DNA from: Novosphingobium sp. MW5
Lineage (GTDB): Bacteria; Pseudomonadota; Alphaproteobacteria; Sphingomonadales; Sphingomonadaceae
DNA: 64,000 nucleotides
Direction of reading: 5' to 3'
NCBI GenBank assembly: GCA_025938935.1
Contig: JAPCWB010000001.1
Coordinates: forward strand, 2,914,001-2,978,000
This document shows, in pieces, positions 26,731 to 33,844 of the stretch (its first letter is position 1; every line of letters starts with the position of its first letter). Below the pieces are notes generated by a model, which saw only the letters and a program-made list of their open reading frames with translations, made no database searches and was not told the DNA's origin. Both the position numbers and the translations under genes were made by a program.

Positions 26731-26765
26731 AGATCAAACATGATTGTTATTGATCGTTTGGATCT
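26731..26765. promoter_or_regulatory. imperfect inverted repeat in the divergent rhaEW-rhaB promoter
   Basis: AGATCAAAC at 26731-26739 is mirrored by GTTTGGATCT at 26756-26765, a 9-bp palindrome with one extra G, spaced by 16 AT-rich bases. It lies between the divergent rhamnose genes and is the obvious operator for the DeoR regulator encoded at 29436-30221. Binding is inferred. Confidence 0.5.
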
Positions 26766-26780
26766 GCTTGGGAGAGGCCG

Positions 26781-28184
26781 TTGGCCGAAGGCGCGTACAT
26801 CGTTGTCGATTTCGGCAAGACGCTCAGCAAGGTGTCGTTGTGGACGCGCGATGGGCGGTGCCTGACCCGGGTCACGCGGCCCAATGAGCTGCGCGATGTT
26901 GACCCCTATGCTCCTCTCGATACCGAGGCCAACGCGGCATGGTTGATTGAAACCTTAGGCGGTTTTGCCGTTCATCCGGTGGAAGCCATCATCCCCGTGT
27001 CGCACGGTGCTGCGCTAGCAGGAGTGCGGGACGGCCAGCTTGCTTTCCCTTGCATCGATTACGAATGGGAACTGCCAGCCGCTGACCTTGCCGCCTATCG
27101 CGCAGAGCGGGACAGCTTCACGATCACCGGTTCGCCGGCCCTTCCCGCAGGCCTGAATTTGGGCGCGCAATTGCATTATCTGGATTCAAGCGGCGCGCTC
27201 GATGGCGTGACGCTGATGCCTTATGCGCAGTACTGGGCCTGGCTCCTTAGCGGCCATGCGGCCAGCGAAGTCACCAGCCTCGGCTGTCATTCCGATCTGT
27301 GGAACCCTGCCGCAGGTGACTTCTCCCCGATGGCCAAGGCGCGAGGCTGGGCCGACAAGTTCGCGCCGGTAGTCCGCGCCGGAGACACAGTCGGAACCCT
27401 GCTGCCGGAAGTCGCAGAGCGTACTGGCCTTCCAAAGACCACTCGCGTCCTGGCCGGACTGCACGATTCCAACGCCGCCCTTCTCGCCGCTAGAGGCTTC
27501 GCCGAAATCGCGGATAACGAAGCAACGGTCCTGTCCACCGGAACATGGTTCATCGCCATGCGCCTCGCCGCCGAAGAAGTTGATACGGCCGGCCTGCCCG
27601 AGGCGCGGGACTGCCTTGTGAATGTCGATGCCTATGGCCGCCCGGTACCCTCCGCACGCTTCATGGGCGGGCGCGAGATCGAGACTCTGATCGAGATCGA
27701 CACCCGCCGTGTCGACATCAAGCCCGACCAGCCGGCACTTCTTGCTGCGGTGCCAAAGGTGGTGAGCGATGGTGCCATGGTGCTGCCGACACTGGCACCC
27801 GGTTGCGGCCCCTTCCCCGACAGCGAATTCCGCTGGGTGAACCGCCCCGAATGCTGGTTCGAGCGCCGCGCAGCTGCCTGTCTTTATGCCGCGCTGGTAG
27901 CCAACGAGTCTCTCGAACTGATCGGATCGAAGGACCGCCTGCTGATCGAAGGGCGCTTTGCCGAGGCGGACGTCTTCGTCCGCGCGCTTGCATCGCTGCG
28001 ACCAAACACGAGAGTGTTCACCGCCAACGCCCACAACGACGTGTCCTTTGGTGCGCTGCGGCTGATCGAACCGGCGCTGCGCCCGCAAGGCGAACTGGTG
28101 TATGTCGCGCCGCTCGAAACAGACCTCACCGAATACCGCGCGCGCTGGTGCGCAGAAATAGAACGCAAGGGAGAAGCAGCATGA
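26781..28184 (+). CDS. rhaB: FGGY-family carbohydrate kinase, probable L-rhamnulokinase
   Basis: 467 residues from a TTG start at 26781, which has GGGAGAGG four bases upstream; no ATG is available near. FGGY-kinase landmarks: the phosphate-1 motif VVDFGKTLSKVSLW at the N-terminus, PVSHGAALAG, LGCHSDLWNP, the adenosine region LHDSNAALLAARG, and TVLSTGTWFIAMRL. It is less like E. coli RhaB than expected, with FGKTLSK in place of the usual DxGTT. Context decides the assignment: it is divergent from the isomerase/aldolase pair and overlaps the transporter gene. It would make L-rhamnulose-1-phosphate. A fuculokinase- or xylulokinase-like specificity cannot be excluded. Confidence 0.8.
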   Translation: MAEGAYIVVDFGKTLSKVSLWTRDGRCLTRVTRPNELRDVDPYAPLDTEANAAWLIETLGGFAVHPVEAIIPVSHGAALAGVRDGQLAFPCIDYEWELPAADLAAYRAERDSFTITGSPALPAGLNLGAQLHYLDSSGALDGVTLMPYAQYWAWLLSGHAASEVTSLGCHSDLWNPAAGDFSPMAKARGWADKFAPVVRAGDTVGTLLPEVAERTGLPKTTRVLAGLHDSNAALLAARGFAEIADNEATVLSTGTWFIAMRLAAEEVDTAGLPEARDCLVNVDAYGRPVPSARFMGGREIETLIEIDTRRVDIKPDQPALLAAVPKVVSDGAMVLPTLAPGCGPFPDSEFRWVNRPECWFERRAAACLYAALVANESLELIGSKDRLLIEGRFAEADVFVRALASLRPNTRVFTANAHNDVSFGALRLIEPALRPQGELVYVAPLETDLTEYRARWCAEIERKGEAA

Positions 28185-29428
28185 GCACGGCCGGTACGGG
28201 CAAGGAAAGCTGGCGGGACACGATCCTGGCCGGTCTCGCCAATTATATCGACGCGGGATCGATCGTCGCGGGATCGGTGGCGCTGGCCTTGTGGAAGGAG
28301 ATTTACGGCCTGTCAGACAGCTTTATCGGCCTGATCGCGGCCTTCAGCGCCAATGCCATCTCGGCCGGCGTCGGGGCCTTCATCGGCGGCTGGCTGTGTG
28401 ACCGCTTCGGCCGCAAGAAGATCTACCAGTACGATATGCTGTTTTACGCATTCGGCATGCTGTTCCTGATCTTCGCCAGCTCTGCGTGGATGATCATCGC
28501 GGGCTTCCTGCTGGTTGGCCTCGCAGTCGGCGCGGACATTCCGGCGAGCTGGTCGCTTATCGCCGAACAGGCACCCGACCAGAAGCGCGGAGCCCATTCC
28601 GGCGTGGCGCAGGTTCTCTGGTACCTCGGCCCGGTCGTGGTCTTGCTCGCGGCCTATTTCCTCAAGCCTTACGGTATCGACGGGGTGCGCTGGCTGTTCA
28701 TCCACCTCGCTGTCCTGGCCCTCGCTCTCACCTTCCTGCGCAGCCGCATGAAGGAATCGCAGCGCTGGGAGGACAGCCAGGCCGCCAAGAGCGGCCAGGC
28801 GCAGGGCATTCCCTGGGGCGAGCTTTTCAGCCCGCGCTACGTCAAATCGATGCTCTACCTGATCTGCATGTACGGGCTGTGGAACCTCTGGGCCGGTTAC
28901 AACGGCTTCTTCACGCCATACCTGATCGAGCAGAACAACCTGCCCGAATGGGCCGCCACGGTTGTCCCGGCGAGCTACTTCGGCATCGGCATCGTCTCGA
29001 TCCTGACAATCTTCATGACCCTGTCGGACAAGGTCAACCAGCGCACAATGTTCGGCATTTCCGCGCTGATGCACGTCGTTGGCATGGCGCTGCTGGCAGT
29101 CCTGCCGTTCACCCTGCCGGTAGTCATCGTCCACATCCTGATCATGGGCATCGCCGGCGGTTTCGGCGCGCAGAGCTTCTTCCAGCTGTGGAGCGCAGAA
29201 ATGTTCCCTACTGCCATCCGCTCGACCGCGCAGGGCGTGACCTTTGCCGTGGTGCGCATCGGCCTTGGCATCTGGAGCCTTGCCGTCCCCACGCTCGCCT
29301 CGGCGGATTTCCACACCCTCGCGTGGATCCTCACCGGTTTCCTGGTTGCTTCCGGCCTGATCGGCTATATCTGGGCTCCCAGCAATCAGGGCAAGTCGCT
29401 CGAACAGCTTGAGGCCGAACGGGGGTAA
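28181..29428 (+). CDS. MFS sugar transporter, probable L-rhamnose importer
   Basis: 415 residues; ATG at 28181 overlaps the kinase stop. Twelve hydrophobic segments. The cytoplasmic loop motif GGWLCDRFGRKKIYQYD after helix 2 and the PTAIRSTAQG block after helix 8 mark the sugar-porter/inositol-transporter-like branch of the major facilitator superfamily. Encoded between the kinase and the DeoR regulator, so it is the likely inner-membrane route for the cluster sugar. No TonB receptor is attached to this cluster, hence outer-membrane passage is presumably by porins or another receptor. Confidence 0.87.
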   Translation: MSTAGTGKESWRDTILAGLANYIDAGSIVAGSVALALWKEIYGLSDSFIGLIAAFSANAISAGVGAFIGGWLCDRFGRKKIYQYDMLFYAFGMLFLIFASSAWMIIAGFLLVGLAVGADIPASWSLIAEQAPDQKRGAHSGVAQVLWYLGPVVVLLAAYFLKPYGIDGVRWLFIHLAVLALALTFLRSRMKESQRWEDSQAAKSGQAQGIPWGELFSPRYVKSMLYLICMYGLWNLWAGYNGFFTPYLIEQNNLPEWAATVVPASYFGIGIVSILTIFMTLSDKVNQRTMFGISALMHVVGMALLAVLPFTLPVVIVHILIMGIAGGFGAQSFFQLWSAEMFPTAIRSTAQGVTFAVVRIGLGIWSLAVPTLASADFHTLAWILTGFLVASGLIGYIWAPSNQGKSLEQLEAERG

Positions 29429-29435
29429 CCACACC

Positions 29436-30221
29436 ATGCACGCAGAGGAGCGTGAGCGACTGATCCTCGAGGTCATGCAGCCGGCGGGCTTCGTCAGCTA
29501 CCGTGACCTTGAGGCGCGGCTCGACGCCAGCCCGGCGACGATCCGGCGTGACCTGACGCGGCTGGAAAGCGCGGGCCGCATCACGCGCGTTCATGGCGGC
29601 GCCAAGCTGAACGATGTGCAGGACAGCACCCGACTGTTCGGCACGCCTTTCGACCAGTCGATCACGCAGAACCTCGTTGCCAAGCAGGCTATCGGCAAGG
29701 TTGCGGCCGGTCTGGTTGAACCCGGCGAAGGCATCATGATCGATGGCGGCACGACCACCCTGCAGATGTGCCCGCACCTCGCGGGGCTCGACTGTCAGGT
29801 CCTGACCAATTCGCTCTACATCGTGAATGCTCTGCTGCCGCAGGCAGGTACGCGCATCCTGCTGCCCTCGGGTACGGTTTTTCGCGAGCAGAACATCATC
29901 CTAGCCGCCGCGGGCGAGGAATCGATGCCGCGTTTCCATGCGCCAAAGCTGTTCATGGGCGCGGCGGCGGTCGGTCCTCAGGGGATCATGCAGGCTGATG
30001 TCGTGTTGGTCGCGGCAGAACGCCGCCTGATCGACCGGGCGGAGAAGGTGATCCTGCTCGTGGACAGTTCCAAGTTCTCCTCGCAATCCGGCACGATTGT
30101 GTGCGGACTTGAGGAAATCGATGCGATCATAACCGACGCCTTGCCGCCTGGCTTTGCAGCAGTGCTCGAAAAAGCAGGCGTCGAGGTCATCCTGACCACG
30201 TCCGGTCAGTTCGAGGGATAA
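29436..30221 (+). CDS. DeoR-family transcriptional regulator of the rhamnose cluster
   Basis: 261 residues from the ATG at 29436, seven bases after the transporter stop. DeoR helix-turn-helix at the N-terminus: ERERLILEVMQPAGFVSYRDLEARLDASPATIRRDLTRL, followed by GRITRVHGGA. The sugar-phosphate-binding domain has IGKVAAGLVEPGEGIMIDGGTTTLQM and KVILLVDSSKFSSQS. Family members bind a phosphorylated sugar from the pathway and release DNA. The inverted repeat at 26731-26765 is its probable site. Convergent with and overlapping the 3' end of the Crp-type gene by 16 bases. Confidence 0.88.
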   Translation: MHAEERERLILEVMQPAGFVSYRDLEARLDASPATIRRDLTRLESAGRITRVHGGAKLNDVQDSTRLFGTPFDQSITQNLVAKQAIGKVAAGLVEPGEGIMIDGGTTTLQMCPHLAGLDCQVLTNSLYIVNALLPQAGTRILLPSGTVFREQNIILAAAGEESMPRFHAPKLFMGAAAVGPQGIMQADVVLVAAERRLIDRAEKVILLVDSSKFSSQSGTIVCGLEEIDAIITDALPPGFAAVLEKAGVEVILTTSGQFEG

Positions 30222-30922
30222 ACCCCCGCCAGCACTTCGCCGAAGTGGCGCTTTACATGCTCGTTGCAGTCGCAGGCGATCGATTGGATGGCCTCTAAGT
30301 TCGTCACGCTGAGTTGGCGCCAACCGGTCTGGACAATACCGTCATCCTTGAACCGCGCGATCACACGGGTGATGTAGCTGCGGCCAACCCCCAGCATCTC
30401 CGCGAGCTGGTCCTGAGTAATACGCAGCACGCGGCTGCCGGTCCGCTCGTAAGTGGCGATGATCCATTTGGCGGCACGCTGGTCGATGTTGTGCGAGGCG
30501 TTGCAGGCAACTGACTGGAATATCTGCGCCATCATGCAGTCCGCGTAGCGCGAAAACAGGTGGCGGATCGAATCCGATCGTTCCTTGACCTCTTCTAGGA
30601 CTTCGGCGCGGATGGTGAGGAACTTGCCGCCGGTCTGCACAGTGCAGCGCGAATAGCTCGGCAGGCGCCCCTGGCTGACAATTCCGCCCATTGCGCCTTC
30701 GCGGCCGATCAGAGCAGTCTCCACGCCTTTGCCTTCAGGAAGCTCGACAATGTAGGCGGCAATTGCGGTGCCACAGGGGAAATAGACCGTCTGGACATGG
30801 TCCCCGGGGCGATAGAGCGTCTTCCCTGCCGGCAGTTCGACAAGGTTCAGATAGGGCTCGATGATGCTGTGGTCTTCCGGGCGCAAGGCGCGCAAAAGGT
30901 TATTCCCGTTCTCGCCGTTCAT
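30206..30922 (-). CDS. Crp/Fnr-family transcriptional regulator
   Basis: 238 residues starting at the ATG 30922 (GGGGAAGAGC upstream). The start is confirmed by an EcfG-type promoter at 30954-30978 that would exclude the longer reading. The cyclic-nucleotide-like beta-roll spans about 10-125 (LVELPAGKTLYRPGDHVQTVYFPCG, GREGAMGG) and the winged helix about 150-225 (ITQDQLAEMLGVGRSYITRVIARFKDDGIV). No N-terminal Cys cluster for an Fe-S centre as in Fnr. The effector-site residues are not those of cAMP-Crp, so the ligand is unclear. Such genes are common in sphingomonads and often belong to the general stress response, as the promoter here suggests. Confidence 0.85.
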   Translation of the reverse strand: MNGENGNNLLRALRPEDHSIIEPYLNLVELPAGKTLYRPGDHVQTVYFPCGTAIAAYIVELPEGKGVETALIGREGAMGGIVSQGRLPSYSRCTVQTGGKFLTIRAEVLEEVKERSDSIRHLFSRYADCMMAQIFQSVACNASHNIDQRAAKWIIATYERTGSRVLRITQDQLAEMLGVGRSYITRVIARFKDDGIVQTGWRQLSVTNLEAIQSIACDCNEHVKRHFGEVLAGVYPSN

Positions 30923-30953
30923 GCTCTTCCCCGTCAGGCCCGTGAGCTTGCTC

Positions 30954-30978
30954 AACGCACTGAGGGTGAACTGGTTCC
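30954..30978 (-). promoter_or_regulatory. EcfG (general stress sigma) promoter for the Crp/Fnr-type gene
   Basis: On the minus strand: GGAAC, 16 bases, CGTT, an exact match to the alphaproteobacterial EcfG consensus (GGAAC-N16/17-CGTT). It lies about 32 bases upstream of the ATG at 30922. Confidence 0.7.
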
Positions 30979-31158
30979 CGTTTGTGCACTTGTGGGTAGA
31001 AACGGGTTTCAGCACTGAATATTAGAGCACATATCGCCTTCGATTATTCTGGTGAAAACGGGGCCGCTCTTCCAGATCCGGCTCATGTTTGCACCTGCCG
31101 GGTAGCCATTAAGCGAAACCGCGTCTGCCCGCGTGCTGGAGGCAGGGAGAACTGCGCC

Positions 31159-31518
31159 TTGCTGACCGGAGACGTCTTGATTGTCGAAGACATGATGATC
31201 ATCGCCATGGAGGCAGAAGAGCAACTTCGCGATGCCGGAGCGGAAATCTGCCACCTGTCCACTTCGGTAGCCGATGCCCTGGAACTGTTGTCGAACAAAA
31301 GCATCACCTTTGCCCTGCTCGACGTAAACCTAGGGCTTGAAGTGTCCGAACCAATCGCCGCCGTGCTTAAAGAGCGTGGCATCCCTTTTGTCGTGGCAAG
31401 CGGTTACGGCGAGAAGAGCATCGGCCATCCGGCCCTTAGTTCCGCGCCGCTGCTAACCAAGCCCTATACCCCGGCACAGCTGCGGGGAGCTATCGAAAGG
31501 GCCTTGCGAACACACTAG
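31159..31518 (+). CDS. stand-alone response-regulator receiver protein
   Basis: 119 residues, one receiver domain and no output domain. Start is TTG at 31159 with GGGAG upstream. Receiver residues: acidic pair in VLIVEDMMIIAMEAEEQL, the phospho-acceptor Asp in FALLDVNLG (about residue 55), a Ser in VVASGYG in the usual Thr/Ser position, and the Lys in LLTKPYTPAQL. Sphingomonads carry several such single-domain receivers that work with HWE-type sensor kinases of the general stress pathway. Here it lies among EcfG-promoter genes, which fits, but no kinase is in the window. Confidence 0.83.
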   Translation: MLTGDVLIVEDMMIIAMEAEEQLRDAGAEICHLSTSVADALELLSNKSITFALLDVNLGLEVSEPIAAVLKERGIPFVVASGYGEKSIGHPALSSAPLLTKPYTPAQLRGAIERALRTH

Positions 31519-31534
31519 CCGCGGCATTTCCACG

Positions 31535-31560
31535 GGAAACAAATGACTTGGATGATGGTT
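31535..31560 (+). promoter_or_regulatory. weak EcfG-like promoter before topoisomerase IB
   Basis: GGAAA, 17 bases, GGTT; it differs by one base in each element from GGAAC-N17-CGTT. It lies 38 bases before the topoisomerase start. Only suggestive. Confidence 0.35.
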
Positions 31561-31597
31561 AGGCCCTGACCACGTTCGCGGTTCGGCAGCCAGTCCC

Positions 31598-32592
31598 ATG
31601 AAGCTAGTTTATGTCAGTGACGACCTCCCTGGAATTACCCGGCGCCTGCTGCGGGGAAAATGGGCCTATTTCGCGGCTGACGGCGGGCGGATTACTGACC
31701 GGGAAGAAATCACCCGGCTCAACGCCATCGCCCTTCCTCCCGCCTATGTCGATGCCTGGTTCGCACCTGCGGCCAATGCCCACATACTTGCCACGGGCAT
31801 CGACGCCAGGGGCGCAAGCAGTACCGCTACCATCCCGAATTCCGTACGCAGCGCGATGCCCGCAAGTTCGACAGCTGCGCCTGCTTCGCCCGCCTGCTCC
31901 CGTTGATACGGCAACGGGTTGAGAGTGACCTTGCCGCTCCCGCCATCAGCCGCGAACGCGCCATTGCCTCTGTCATTCGCCTTCTCGACACCGGCGGCAT
32001 CCGCGTCGGCAACGAAGCCTATGCCAAAGCCAACAAGAGCTTCGGCGCAACAACCTTGCGGATGCGCCATGCCAAGGTCAGCGGCAACACGCTCCACCTT
32101 ACATTCCGGGCCAAGAGCGGCAAGCAATGCGCCATGCGGGTATCGGACCGCGGACTCGCCCGTTTCGTCCGCGCCATGCAGGACCTGCCCGGACAGCGCC
32201 TGTTCCAGTATGTCGACGACCATGGAGAAGCGGCACCGGTCTCATCTTCAGACGTCAACGACTACATTCGTGAAACTATGGGCGGCGAATTCACGGCCAA
32301 GGATTTCCGCACCTGGACAGCATCGGCGGTGGCGTTCGAAACGGTGCATTCGGCAGAGGGCACCGTGCCCAAGCAATCCGTGCTGGAAGCCGTCGCGGAC
32401 CAGCTCGGAAATACACCGGCCATCGCGCGCAAGTCCTATGTCCACCCGGCGATCCTTGCTGCGCTCGATGATCAGGAAAACTTGCGCAACCTTCGCCTCC
32501 CGCGTGCCACGCGCTGGCTATCCCGGCACGAGCGCGGCCTGATCGAATTCCTGGAGAATCAGCCAGCCTCGCGCGAACTTCTCAGCGCCTAA
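31598..32592 (+). CDS. DNA topoisomerase IB (poxvirus-type, frameshifted)
   Basis: About 331 residues when one missing base is restored near 31811 (after GIDARG; the continuing frame reads KQYRYHPEFRTQRDARKFDS). Signature parts: N-terminal ITRRLLRGKWAYFAADGGRITDREEITRLNAIALPPAYVD, KQYRYHP, IRLLDTGGIRVGNEAYAKANKSFGATTLR, and the catalytic C-terminal region TAKDFRTWTASAVAF with ARKSYVHPAI carrying the active-site Tyr. Type IB enzymes relax supercoils of either sign through a 3'-phosphotyrosine. Bacterial copies are usually small and accessory. Convergent with corA, six bases apart. Confidence 0.87.
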
Positions 32593-32597
32593 AGCCG

Positions 32598-33536
32598 CTA
32601 GGATTGCCGTATCGCCAAGAACAGGGTGGTCAGCGCGATTGTCGCCATCATGACCGCCACGATCGGGAACGCGTGAGCTTCCGGCTTGAACATATCGAGC
32701 GAGAAATTCATTCCGAAAATGCCCGCCAGCGCGCCGATTAAGCCGATACCAACGGTGATCACCGTCAATCGCTGGAGCAGCCGGTTGGTGTTCTGGGCTA
32801 CGCGGGTGGCGTAAAGATCGTAGCTAGAAAGTACAGTATCGCGCGTCCGATCGACCGCATCGACCAGCCGGCGATAGGCCTCGGCAAGATGGGTCAGGTG
32901 CTCACGGTCGCTGTCGTCCACTGCGGGTCCAAAGTCCGGCCGGTCGAGCGTGGCTATGGCGCGGCGGTGGTCGGCGATGATGCCCCTCAATCGTGCGGTG
33001 TGCCTCCTTAGAACGGCCAGCGTATTGAGCGGATCGTGCCGTTGGCGTGATCGGAACACCTGCTCGTCGAGCGCATCGAGACGTTGTTCGATGGCTGCCA
33101 AATGTTCATGGAATGCCTCGAAATGCGCCATCAAGAGCGATACCGCCAGCGCCGTTGCCGTGAGACTGCCCTTGAGCGTCTCCCCAGTATCGCAGTCCAG
33201 GTAGCGCTCAACGAGGCTCATGGGCTTGTCGGATAATGTGACGAGCCAGTTGCGACCGACAACGAGGATCATCTGGTCCTCAGAATGCCCGGCCTCATTG
33301 GGCACCGCGGGCACCGAAAGGCAGAACCTGGCATCTTGAACCACAACCCCGCCGCGCAGGATGAAATCCTTGTCAATTTCCTCGATCGGGTGCGGCGAGG
33401 TATCGTGGTCGCCCGTCAAGATCAGCCAGTAGATCTGCTTATCGGGAATCGAAGCCACGTCGTCCAGCGGTTCGATCTCACGGTCGACGCCGTCGGCATC
33501 GAACAGCACGGCGCGGACTTTCTGGTCCTGCGGCAT
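32598..33536 (-). CDS. CorA-family divalent cation transporter (ZntB-like)
   Basis: 312 residues from the ATG at 33536 (GGGAG upstream). A long cytoplasmic domain with a helical stalk (EAFHEHLAAIEQRLDALDEQVFRSRQRHDPLNTL...) is followed by two transmembrane helices near the C-terminus; the first ends in the family motif GMNFSLDMF (GMN). The second is PIVAVMMATIALTTLFLAI. The VGRNWLVTLSD and SYDLYATRVAQNTNRLLQRLTVIT segments are typical of CorA/ZntB. It moves magnesium or zinc. An EcfG-type promoter precedes it, so expression probably rises under stress. Confidence 0.88.
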   Translation of the reverse strand: MPQDQKVRAVLFDADGVDREIEPLDDVASIPDKQIYWLILTGDHDTSPHPIEEIDKDFILRGGVVVQDARFCLSVPAVPNEAGHSEDQMILVVGRNWLVTLSDKPMSLVERYLDCDTGETLKGSLTATALAVSLLMAHFEAFHEHLAAIEQRLDALDEQVFRSRQRHDPLNTLAVLRRHTARLRGIIADHRRAIATLDRPDFGPAVDDSDREHLTHLAEAYRRLVDAVDRTRDTVLSSYDLYATRVAQNTNRLLQRLTVITVGIGLIGALAGIFGMNFSLDMFKPEAHAFPIVAVMMATIALTTLFLAIRQS

Positions 33537-33567
33537 TGAGAAGCTCCCGGCTGGCAATAGCAGATGA

Positions 33568-33593
33568 AACGCCCCTTCGCGGGCAATTGTTCC
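33568..33593 (-). promoter_or_regulatory. EcfG promoter for the CorA-type gene
   Basis: On the minus strand: GGAAC, 17 bases, CGTT, a perfect consensus match, 32 bases upstream of the ATG at 33536. The rest of the 309-base gap to the glycosyltransferase start (33536-33845) holds the divergent promoter at 33781-33805 and no gene that I can support. Confidence 0.72.
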
Positions 33594-33780
33594 CTATTGC
33601 GAACCCGCGCGCCCTCAGCCGGTTGGCGAGTCGCGCCGGAGAACCCGCCGCACCCGTCCCGATCACTTGTGAACATTTTGCAGGTGCGGTTTTTGGCCTT
33701 CGCAAATGCAGCAATTTCCAGCATTTCCGGCAGAATGAAGGCCATTTACGACGAGATGACTTTTTTGTTGCAGTGCAGCA

Positions 33781-33805
33781 GGAACTTGATAGCCTCGACC
33801 CTGTT
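33781..33805 (+). promoter_or_regulatory. EcfG-type promoter for the glycosyltransferase-GH130 operon
   Basis: GGAAC, 16 bases, TGTT: one mismatch to GGAAC-N16/17-CGTT. Transcription would begin near 33812, which supports the ATG at 33845 as translation start rather than the GTG at 33812. Confidence 0.58.
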
Positions 33806-33844
33806 TAGCCAGTGACGGAACTGTACCGACGGGAACTCCACGGC

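Noticed and set aside
33695..33743. GGCCTTC / GAAGGCC inverted repeat before the glycosyltransferase gene
   Set aside because: Arms of seven bases with a loop of about 35; expected by chance in GC-rich DNA and it precedes the mapped promoter element, so no role can be supported.
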